In this document: in pieces, positions 1 to 5,078 of the stretch | Layout: each line of letters begins with the position of its first letter | Position numbering within the stretch: the first letter of the stretch is position 1 | Assembly: GCA_029939015.1 (NCBI GenBank) | Contig: JAOZTV010000233.1 | Location: forward strand, 1 to 5,078 | Reading direction: 5' to 3' | From: Candidatus Aminicenantota bacterium | GTDB taxonomy: Bacteria; Acidobacteriota; Aminicenantia; UBA2199 | Length of the DNA: 5,078 bases | The notes under the pieces: model-generated | Databases searched by the model: none | Told to the model about the DNA's origin: nothing | Seen by the model: the letters and a program-made list of their open reading frames with translations, nothing else | Position numbers and translations under genes: made by a program

Positions 1-55
1 ATCTGTAAAGTTTAACAAGTAAGGAGTAAAAAGATAGATTAGTATTTAACCTAAA

Positions 56-85
56 TTGACACCAAAAACTCCAATTTTTTATAAT
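56..85 (+). promoter_or_regulatory. Orphan sigma70-type promoter, rightward
   Basis: An exact TTGACA (56-61) and an exact TATAAT (80-85) are separated by 18 bp, one more than the ideal 17. Initiation would be expected near 91-93. No convincing gene follows on this strand. The only ATG ORF just downstream (94-207, 37 codons) has no Shine-Dalgarno site and runs through the hairpin element. A transcript from here would cross the hairpin pair and then run antisense to thiS and purM. In AT-rich DNA, TATAAT alone is cheap, but both perfect hexamers at workable spacing are less so. The rest of 1-157 shows nothing else I can support. Confidence 0.4.
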
Positions 86-156
86 TACCACCAATGTTTT
101 TTCTCATATACACATTGCAATATATGCATAGAGTTTTGTCCACTTGTTTTTGTTTT

Positions 157-232
157 TATGGAAGTGAGGCTTTAGCCTCGCCAATCACTTATAACAGAAT
201 TACATAGGCGGGACTAAAGTCCCACTTCCATA
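157..232. repeat. Facing pair of REP-like hairpins (BIME-like)
   Basis: Two copies of a 24-base unit lie in inverted orientation, at 159-182 on the plus strand and 207-230 on the minus strand. The outer complementarity extends to 157 and 232. Each unit starts TGGAAGTG and ends CGCC. Each contains its own 5-bp stem: 166-170 with 175-179 around TTTA, and 210-214 with 219-223 around TAAA. The units differ at four positions, and these form two compensated base pairs, so both hairpins are kept intact. The arms can also pair with each other into one long stem over a 24-nt loop. This layout matches REP/BIME-type elements. The position just after the thiS stop suggests it also ends or protects the leftward transcript, although no U-tract follows on either strand. 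Confidence 0.7.
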
Positions 233-237
233 TAGTA

Positions 238-444
238 CTATCCTCCACCAATTAAATGAATAGCGTCAACCTTGTCGTTTTCTTTAATGATAGTCTCGTT
301 ATATTGTTCTTTTCTTATTAGCTTTCCATTTAATTTTACAATAATATGTGGAAATGTAAACCTTTTAATTTCAAAAAGTTCTTTTATTGTTAAAGAAATT
401 TTATCCTCAATTTCAGTATCTCTATTATTTAATAATATATTCAT
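238..444 (-). CDS. thiS: ThiS-family sulfur carrier protein
   Basis: This 68-residue protein has the length and layout of ThiS, a ubiquitin-fold cytoplasmic sulfur carrier. In that family ThiF adenylates the C-terminal glycine, which is converted to a thiocarboxylate and gives sulfur to thiazole synthase ThiG in thiamin synthesis. Visible support is the MNILLNN beta-strand start, the central VKLNGKLI segment (the usual V.vNg..v), the N-E-T-x-I-x-x-x-D-x-V stretch leading to the last strand, and the terminal IGGG tail with the essential Gly-Gly. The ATG directly abuts the purM TAA (TAAATG). The only purine-rich site, AGAGG at 460-464, is 15 nt away, so translation probably depends on coupling to purM. 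No thiG, thiF or thiH follows; the hairpin pair begins within 8 bases of the stop. A MoaD-like or other sulfur carrier role is a less likely alternative. Confidence 0.85.
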   Translation of the reverse strand: MNILLNNRDTEIEDKISLTIKELFEIKRFTFPHIIVKLNGKLIRKEQYNETIIKENDKVDAIHLIGGG

Positions 445-1464
445 TTAGTTTATAATTATCCTCTTTGTCCCATTATTTTTTGTTATCTGTCCGATTAGAT
501 AGTATTTTTCATTAATTGCACTTAGTTTTTCTTCAACTCTTGATAAGTTCTTTTTATCTATTATCAGAACCATACCTATTCCCATATTAAAAACTCTGTA
601 TCTTTCTTCTTCACTTACCTTACCAGCTTTATTAAGGAATTTGAAAATTTCAGGAACAGGCCAGACTTTTTGGATTTTTGCACCAACATCATCAGGTAGT
701 ATTCTTGGTATATTTTCGATAAAACCACCACCTGTTATATGGGCAATGCCTTTTATAAGGTTTTCTTCATGAAGAGTTCTTACATGTCTAAGATACGAGA
801 TATGTGTTTTTAATAGTTCTTCTCCAATTGTACCTTCAAGTCCCTCAACCTTACTGTCAACCTTCAACTTCATCTTTTCAAATGCGATTAATCTTGCTAG
901 AGAATAACCGTTTGTATGTAGTCCACTAGATGGCAATCCAATTAAAAGGTCTCCTTCTTTGATGTTTTTTCCGTCAATAATTTTTTCTTTATCTATAAGA
1001 CCTACAATAAATCCTGCAACATCATATTCTTTGCTCTTATAAAAGCCCGGCATTTCAGCTGTCTCACCACCAAGAAGTACAAAATCATTTTCAAGGCAGC
1101 CATTTAGCATTCCTGAAACAATATCAGACACCGTATTTGGCTCAAGATTTCCAGTAGCAATATAATCAAGAAAAAACAATGGTTTTGAACCATATACTAT
1201 GATATCGTCAACACAATGATTGACTAAATCCTTTCCAATTGTATCATGTTTGTCCATCATAAAAGCTATCTTTAATTTTGTACCAACACCATCTGCAGAT
1301 GATACAAGAGTTGGGTTACTTAATCCTTCTCCAAGAGGGAAAAAACCTGAAAATTTTCCTATCTCTGTAACGCCCATTTTTTTTACCATTTTTTTTATAT
1401 TATTAACGGCTTCATTACCTTTATCTATGCTGACACCAGCTTCTGCATATAAACTGTCTGACAT
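445..1464 (-). CDS. purM: Phosphoribosylformylglycinamidine cyclo-ligase (AIR synthetase)
   Basis: PurM closes the imidazole ring of formylglycinamidine ribonucleotide using ATP, giving AIR (5-aminoimidazole ribonucleotide). This is the fifth step of purine synthesis and AIR is also the precursor of the thiamin pyrimidine. With the chosen start the product is 339 residues, close to the usual ~345. Family motifs appear in order: YAEAGVSID (6-14), DGVGTK (58-63), the VDDIIVYGSKPLFFLDY region (85-101), GGETAEMPG (132-140), LPSSGLHTNGYSL (177-189), HITGGGFIENIPR (242-254) and NMGIGM (293-298). Both AIRS domains are therefore complete. I chose the ATG at 1464 over an in-frame TTG at 1485 because AAGGGG sits 5 nt upstream and the family N-terminus starts there; the TTG lies inside the upstream gene. 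The gene begins 13 nt after the membrane protein gene and its stop abuts thiS, so the three form an operon. No purN follows, unlike many purM loci. Confidence 0.97.
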   Translation of the reverse strand: MSDSLYAEAGVSIDKGNEAVNNIKKMVKKMGVTEIGKFSGFFPLGEGLSNPTLVSSADGVGTKLKIAFMMDKHDTIGKDLVNHCVDDIIVYGSKPLFFLDYIATGNLEPNTVSDIVSGMLNGCLENDFVLLGGETAEMPGFYKSKEYDVAGFIVGLIDKEKIIDGKNIKEGDLLIGLPSSGLHTNGYSLARLIAFEKMKLKVDSKVEGLEGTIGEELLKTHISYLRHVRTLHEENLIKGIAHITGGGFIENIPRILPDDVGAKIQKVWPVPEIFKFLNKAGKVSEEERYRVFNMGIGMVLIIDKKNLSRVEEKLSAINEKYYLIGQITKNNGTKRIIIN

Positions 1465-1469
1465 TTTTT

Positions 1470-1475
1470 CCCCTT
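1470..1475 (-). promoter_or_regulatory. Shine-Dalgarno site fixing the purM start
   Basis: The minus strand reads AAGGGG here, followed by five A residues and then the ATG at 1464-1462. It lies in the 13-nt gap after the upstream gene's TAA (1480-1478). This supports the 339-residue PurM rather than a 346-residue form from the TTG at 1485, which would overlap the upstream stop codon and has no good ribosome site. Confidence 0.8.
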
Positions 1476-1477
1476 TT

Positions 1478-2995
1478 TTATTCAAGAATAATTTTAATAA
1501 TTTTTGCTGAATCTTTAAAATTCAAGTTTGTAAAATCTTCTATTGTCGAATCTAATATAAAATATCCACCTATCTCTTCATGCTTAATTATAACCATATT
1601 ATCTGTTGTTTTAGAAATTTTTAAGTTTGGAAAGTATATTCTTAGTAAGCCAAGACTTGAATTGACACCAATTCCTTCTTTGGTCTTAAATCTTGTGCTG
1701 ATGATTTCAACCTTTGCAATTCTCTCGTCCCACTCTTTTACAAAAAACAGTGGATGAAATTGTTTATTATGAACCTTATGTATATTATAAGTTATATCTT
1801 CGCTAATCTCTATGCTTTTTTTTATTACACGAAAGCCTGCAGGTAGATGTAATGTGATGCTTTCAATACCATCGCCACCTTTTATACCAAAAATTCCAGA
1901 AGCAGATAGTAAAAAATCCTTTTTTGACAGAGCATTTTTAGGAGGTAAAATAGACAGGTTGACTAAAACATTATTTTCATCAAGCTGTTTGTCTTCAGAT
2001 ATAGAAATACCATTGTTGATTAACTCTTCAATAAATTTGTCGTATGTAAGTTTTTTTACTGATTTTAAAACTCCATTATTTATAGATGCAATTCCTCTAG
2101 AGGGAGTAGTTAGTAATATTTTATTTAAAATAACCTTGCCTTTTTTTTCCTTTCTTTGTGCATCTATTTTATAACCTCTGTATGTTCCTCTCCATCTTTT
2201 GCTTAAAACACCCCTTCTTGTAGAAGTTTTAACACCTTTTGTAATTTCTAATCTTTTAATTAAAGCATCAACTATTGCAACAAGTTTCGGGTCATTTTCC
2301 TCTGATAGAATTGCACCCTTTTTAGAAAGTATTTTTTGGCTTTCACCTGATAGATTTTCGTTAGTAAGGCTAATTGATTCAATAAGTTTAACCTTGTTTA
2401 ATAAATCTGGTTTGACATTTTGTTTTTCTATTACAGTGTCGGCGGCATCCGTTTGTACTATATCTTTATTCTGAATTTCTTTTTCATTAATAATTTCATC
2501 TGTTACTTTTTCTGTTGTGTTTATAGTGCTAATATTCTTGTTTTCTTTTGTTACTTCCTTGCCTTTGCCGATTATTGAAAATAATATTGCAGCAATAATA
2601 ATTATAATTGCTATAATTATCCAAGGTGTTAAGCTTGCTTTTTTTTTAGGTTTTGGAAAATTCATTTCCTGATTAAATTGAACTTCTTTTTTAGGAGGCT
2701 CGAAATCTTCTAATTGTGCAGACTTCATTGTCATCGTTTTATCGATTGAAATAGCTTGAGTACTGTCCATGTCGGCTAATTCAAGGTTTTCGGGTTTTTC
2801 AGGTTTAGTTTCAGGAATATTGAGCTCATTTGTATTAATTAGAGTAGTTTTGTCGAGGTCTTCTTGCTCATTTTTTTTAAGAGCCTTTTCTCTTTCTATA
2901 CGAATTTGTTCCTGAATAAGTGACTTTGGAATCCTTCTCGTTGCTGCATTTAATTCGGCATCATTTTCTGTATTCATATTATTCGAATCATCCAT
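1478..2995 (-). CDS. Uncharacterised single-pass membrane protein
   Basis: I do not recognise this 505-residue protein. Residues 1-119 are polar, charged and probably disordered, with a basic/acidic helix around 24-45 and a proline/lysine stretch at 61-69. A KPKKK cluster (115-119) precedes one hydrophobic segment, about 125-142, made mostly of isoleucine. By the positive-inside rule the N-terminus is cytoplasmic and residues 145-505 lie outside. A low-complexity E/N/K/T linker (about 145-200) leads to a globular part: a basic patch (255-285, rich in R, K, G, with WRGTYRGYKI at 268-277) and a C-terminal domain with STRFKTKEGIGV (433-444) and EEIGGYFILDS (473-483). The latter resembles, from memory, a beta-rich domain of bacterial lipoproteins (S..F.T..GI.VGS type); that is tentative. 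The start is firm: AAAGGAGT (3001-3008) lies 5 nt from the ATG. It is first in the operon with purM and thiS, but nothing in it suggests an enzyme of purine or thiamin synthesis. Confidence 0.85.
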   Translation of the reverse strand: MDDSNNMNTENDAELNAATRRIPKSLIQEQIRIEREKALKKNEQEDLDKTTLINTNELNIPETKPEKPENLELADMDSTQAISIDKTMTMKSAQLEDFEPPKKEVQFNQEMNFPKPKKKASLTPWIIIAIIIIIAAILFSIIGKGKEVTKENKNISTINTTEKVTDEIINEKEIQNKDIVQTDAADTVIEKQNVKPDLLNKVKLIESISLTNENLSGESQKILSKKGAILSEENDPKLVAIVDALIKRLEITKGVKTSTRRGVLSKRWRGTYRGYKIDAQRKEKKGKVILNKILLTTPSRGIASINNGVLKSVKKLTYDKFIEELINNGISISEDKQLDENNVLVNLSILPPKNALSKKDFLLSASGIFGIKGGDGIESITLHLPAGFRVIKKSIEISEDITYNIHKVHNKQFHPLFFVKEWDERIAKVEIISTRFKTKEGIGVNSSLGLLRIYFPNLKISKTTDNMVIIKHEEIGGYFILDSTIEDFTNLNFKDSAKIIKIILE

Positions 2996-3019
2996 TTATT
3001 ACTCCTTTAAATTTCACAC

Positions 3020-3048
3020 TTTACCAGAATATAATTATGCCGTATAAT
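3020..3048 (+). promoter_or_regulatory. Probable promoter of purB-cinA
   Basis: A TTTACC hexamer (3020-3025, 4 of 6 to TTGACA) is separated by 17 bp from an exact TATAAT (3043-3048). This would start transcription near 3055 and give a leader of about 40 nt before the purB ATG. A second TATAAT lies at 3030-3035, so the exact start is uncertain in this AT-rich stretch. Confidence 0.45.
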
Positions 3049-3050
3049 TA
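3032..3050. promoter_or_regulatory. Inverted repeat in divergent promoter region, possible operator
   Basis: TAATTAT (3032-3038) and ATAATTA (3044-3050) are perfect 7-base inverted arms around a 5-nt spacer, GCCGT. The repeat covers the proposed -10 boxes of both divergent promoters, where a dimeric regulator could act on both units. It is wholly AT in the arms, so chance is a real alternative. It does not look like the GC-centred E. coli PurR site. Confidence 0.25.
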
Positions 3051-3062
3051 GAAATAATGCAA
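3034..3062 (-). promoter_or_regulatory. Possible promoter of the membrane protein-purM-thiS operon
   Basis: Read on the minus strand, TTGCAT (3062-3057, 3 of 6) and CATAAT (3039-3034, 5 of 6) are 17 bp apart, placing a start near 3027 and a leader of about 30 nt. The match is modest. It overlaps the rightward purB promoter, so the two RNA polymerases could exclude each other. Confidence 0.3.
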
Positions 3063-3093
3063 TAAGAATTTAAAGTTTTTTAGGAGATATAAT

Positions 3094-4386
3094 ATGATAG
3101 AGAGATATGAGGTTGAAGGAATTTCAAAAATTTGGGGAAGAAGAAATAAATTCCAAAAATGGCTTGATGTTGAGATTGCGATTACTGAGGTCTGGCATGA
3201 ATGGGGAGAGGTTCCAGATGCAAGTTTAAAGAATATTAAACAAAATGCCAACTTTGACCTTGGTCGTATAGATGAAATAGAAAAAAAAGTACAGCATGAT
3301 GTAATTGCCTTTTTGACATCTGTTGAAGAATCTATAGGCAAAGATTCTGCTTATGTTCACAAGGGGATTACTTCCTATGATGTTGTGGACACAGCTTTTT
3401 CGCTTTTAATCAGAGAATCAATGGAATTAGTATTAAAAGATGCCAGAATATTTAAAGACATTCTATTGAAAAAAGGTTTTAAATATAAAGATTTAATATC
3501 AATTGGAAGAACTCATGGCATTCATGCTGAACCAGTTAGTTTTGGGATAAAATATCTTATCTGGTACGAAGAAATAAATAGAAATATTGAAAGATTAGAA
3601 AGAGCAAAAGAGATAATTTCAGTTGGTAAAATATCCGGTTCAGTTGGGACATATATTCACTTTTCATCAGAGGGTGAGGAAAAAGCTCTGTCAAAATTAG
3701 ATTTAAAGGCCTGTAAGGTCTCAACTCAGATAATTCAGCGCGATAGACATATGGAAGTATTATATGCTCTTGCGAGTCTTGGTTCATTAATAGAAAAAAT
3801 TGCAGTTGAGATAAGGCATTTACAGAGAACAGATGTATTGGAAGTTGAAGAACCTTTCTCAAAAGGACAAAAAGGGTCGTCTTCAATGCCCCATAAACGA
3901 AACCCTGTTAAATGTGAGAGAATTTCAGGTCTGGCAAGGTTATTGAGGGGCAATTTAAGTGTTGCATTTGAAAATAATATTCTCTGGCATGAAAGAGATA
4001 TTTCTCATTCTTCTGCCGAAAGGGTTATTTTTCCAGATTCATTCCATTCAACCTTATTTATGTTAAAAGATATAATTTATGTTATAGATGGATTAAATGT
4101 ATATCCAGAAAATATCAAGAAAAATCTTGATATCACTAACGAAGTTTATTACTCTCAGAAGATTTTAACTCTATTATTAGATAAAGGAATTGGAAGACAA
4201 AAGGTCTATGAACTTGTTCAAGAATGTGCATTAGAGTCATGGAAGGAAAAGAAAAGTTTTAGAAAGTTGATTTTTGACAGCAAAGAAATAAATGCAATAT
4301 GTTCTAAAGCTGATTTGGAGAATGCTTTTTCTAAAGAAGCCTTACTTCGGGGAATTGGTGATATATATAAAAGGTTTGAGACTTAA
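3094..4386 (+). CDS. purB: Adenylosuccinate lyase
   Basis: PurB cleaves fumarate from SAICAR and from adenylosuccinate, so it acts twice: on the path to IMP and in the step to AMP. It is a cytoplasmic homotetramer of the fumarase/aspartase superfamily. The 430-residue length matches the short Bacillus/Thermotoga type (about 430) rather than the 456-residue E. coli type. Known active-site residues of that type fall at the expected numbers: H68 (QHDV), H89, T93-S94 (GITSYDVVDTA), catalytic acid H141 in GRTHGIHAEP, the mobile signature loop GSSSMPHKRNP (261-271) with the catalytic serine near 262-263, K268 and E275. Nothing is missing or truncated. AGGAG (3082-3086) is 7 nt from the ATG. It is divergent from the purM unit and is followed 12 nt later by cinA, probably co-transcribed. 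Confidence 0.97.
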   Translation: MIERYEVEGISKIWGRRNKFQKWLDVEIAITEVWHEWGEVPDASLKNIKQNANFDLGRIDEIEKKVQHDVIAFLTSVEESIGKDSAYVHKGITSYDVVDTAFSLLIRESMELVLKDARIFKDILLKKGFKYKDLISIGRTHGIHAEPVSFGIKYLIWYEEINRNIERLERAKEIISVGKISGSVGTYIHFSSEGEEKALSKLDLKACKVSTQIIQRDRHMEVLYALASLGSLIEKIAVEIRHLQRTDVLEVEEPFSKGQKGSSSMPHKRNPVKCERISGLARLLRGNLSVAFENNILWHERDISHSSAERVIFPDSFHSTLFMLKDIIYVIDGLNVYPENIKKNLDITNEVYYSQKILTLLLDKGIGRQKVYELVQECALESWKEKKSFRKLIFDSKEINAICSKADLENAFSKEALLRGIGDIYKRFET

Positions 4387-4398
4387 CGGGGTGTTAAA

Positions 4399-5078
4399 AT
4401 GAGAGCAATTTTTATAGCTGTTGGTAGCGAACTTCTTGAAATGAATAGAGTTGACACAAACTCTATATTTGTATCTTTAAAACTATTGGAACATGGCATC
4501 TTGACAGATATGAAATTTGTCTGTACAGATGAAGTTGAAAATCTGAGCTGGATGATTAAAAAAGCTGTAAAAAGAACTCAACTTGTCGTTATTTCAGGTG
4601 GATTAGGTCCAACTGAGGACGATATTACAAGAGAAGCAGTATCTAAGGCCTTAAAAATACCATTGGTATTTAATGAAGAAATTGTTGACGATATTAAAAA
4701 TATATTTAAAAAAAGAGGTATTTCCATGCCTGAAATCAATTCAAGGCAGGGATTTATGCTTGAAAATGCAATGCTTCTTGAAAATACCGTTGGCAGTGCT
4801 CCTGGTCAATATCTTGATACAGAAGACTGCAAAGTTTTACTACTTCCAGGACCTCCAGCAGAACTTAATCCTATGTTTCTAAAAATACTTAAAGAAAAAA
4901 TAGCCCCTCTTTCAAAATATTTTGTTTATAAGAGGAATTTTAAATTTTCAGGAATTACCGAATCAGAAGCAGACTCAATAATATCAGGAGATTATGCAAG
5001 ATATAAAAACATAAAAACAACCATTCTTGCCTCTCCTGGGTTAATTGATTTGACCTTATTAGGCAGATCAAAAAAAGC
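4399..5078 (+). CDS. cinA: CinA family protein, 3' end outside the window
   Basis: An open frame of 226 codons runs off the right edge without a stop. Full CinA proteins are about 410-420 residues, so roughly the N-terminal half is present. This is the COG1058/MoaB-like domain, associated with ADP-ribose pyrophosphatase activity, plus the start of the middle domain. The C-terminal PncC-type NMN amidohydrolase domain, which recycles pyridine nucleotides, would lie beyond the window if present. Motifs: AVGSELL (7-13), DTNS (19-22), SGGLGPTEDDITREA (66-80), MPEINSRQ (110-117), GSAPGQ (132-137) and LPGPPAEL (149-156). The usual glycine after ELL is replaced in ELLEMNRVDTNS, a variant also seen, as I recall, in some acidobacterial-type homologues. 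The ATG follows GGGGTG (4388-4393), with 12 nt between the purB stop and this start, implying an operon. A competence role cannot be inferred from the name. Confidence 0.93.
   Translation, partial: MRAIFIAVGSELLEMNRVDTNSIFVSLKLLEHGILTDMKFVCTDEVENLSWMIKKAVKRTQLVVISGGLGPTEDDITREAVSKALKIPLVFNEEIVDDIKNIFKKRGISMPEINSRQGFMLENAMLLENTVGSAPGQYLDTEDCKVLLLPGPPAELNPMFLKILKEKIAPLSKYFVYKRNFKFSGITESEADSIISGDYARYKNIKTTILASPGLIDLTLLGRSKK

Noticed and set aside
1..55. Tail or head of a gene entering from the left edge
   Set aside because: All plus frames stop within about 22 bases, and no minus-strand start with a ribosome site is visible. A six-codon tail ending at 22 cannot be supported.
94..207. 37-codon plus-strand ORF downstream of the orphan promoter
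   Set aside because: It has no Shine-Dalgarno site, and about a third of it is REP-like hairpin sequence. Its product has no recognisable features.
157..232. Rho-independent terminator for the leftward operon
   Set aside because: The stems are strong, but the leftward transcript runs into A-rich rather than U-rich sequence after them, so a canonical intrinsic terminator cannot be claimed; the repeat-element reading fits better.
1465..1485. Extended purM start at a TTG (346 residues)
   Set aside because: The TTG overlaps the end of the upstream gene and has no ribosome site in range, whereas the ATG at 1464 has AAGGGG 5 nt upstream and the family N-terminus begins there.
1220..2474. Plus-strand ORFs at 1220-1510, 1812-2174 and 2199-2474
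   Set aside because: All lie antisense within purM and the membrane protein gene, have no family resemblance, and their hydrophobic or Ser/Phe-rich products are typical of the reverse strand of AT-rich coding DNA.
3048..3953. Minus-strand ORFs at 3048-3341, 3557-3886 and 3735-3953
   Set aside because: They are antisense within purB, which is firmly identified by its active-site motifs; the first also spans the divergent promoter region.
4673..4882. 69-codon plus-strand ORF inside cinA
   Set aside because: It is an out-of-frame reading of cinA, whose own frame is open throughout and carries all the expected motifs.
1..5078. Defence system, CRISPR array, riboswitch or transposase
   Set aside because: No spaced direct repeats, no relevant protein motifs and no long structured leader were found. 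The intergenic regions are short and accounted for by promoters and the hairpin pair.

Overview
The window comes from an AT-rich bacterial chromosome (about one third G+C by eye). It carries mostly core metabolic genes in two divergent transcription units that start from a roughly 100-bp intergenic region near 2996-3093. The organism cannot be fixed from this sequence. All genes have bacterial Shine-Dalgarno sites and tight operon spacing. PurB is of the short Bacillus/Thermotoga type, and the CinA N-terminus (a GSELL...DTNS form) is reminiscent of homologues from acidobacterial-type lineages. That is a hint from memory, not an assignment.

Leftward unit (minus strand, 2995 down to 238): an unrecognised 505-residue single-pass membrane protein, then purM (AIR synthetase) 13 nt downstream, then a 68-residue ThiS-type sulfur carrier whose ATG directly abuts the purM stop codon. 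Eight bases or fewer past the thiS stop lies a pair of facing REP-like hairpins (about 157-232). The left end (1-157) has no gene I can support, but it holds a close match to a vegetative sigma factor promoter pointing right, towards the hairpins.

Rightward unit (plus strand, from 3094): purB (adenylosuccinate lyase), then cinA 12 nt downstream. The cinA gene is cut by the window end after 226 codons, before its C-terminal amidohydrolase domain could be reached.

Functional link: purB and purM both act in de novo purine synthesis and are divergently transcribed from a shared AT-rich promoter region containing an inverted repeat. PurM's product AIR is also the precursor of the thiamin pyrimidine, and ThiS supplies sulfur to the thiamin thiazole, so purM-thiS can be read as a purine/thiamin link. 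No mobile element ORF, defence system, CRISPR array, tRNA or rRNA is visible. The items most worth a second look are the covarying hairpin pair, the orphan promoter facing it, the unrecognised membrane protein in the purM operon, and thiS without thiG.
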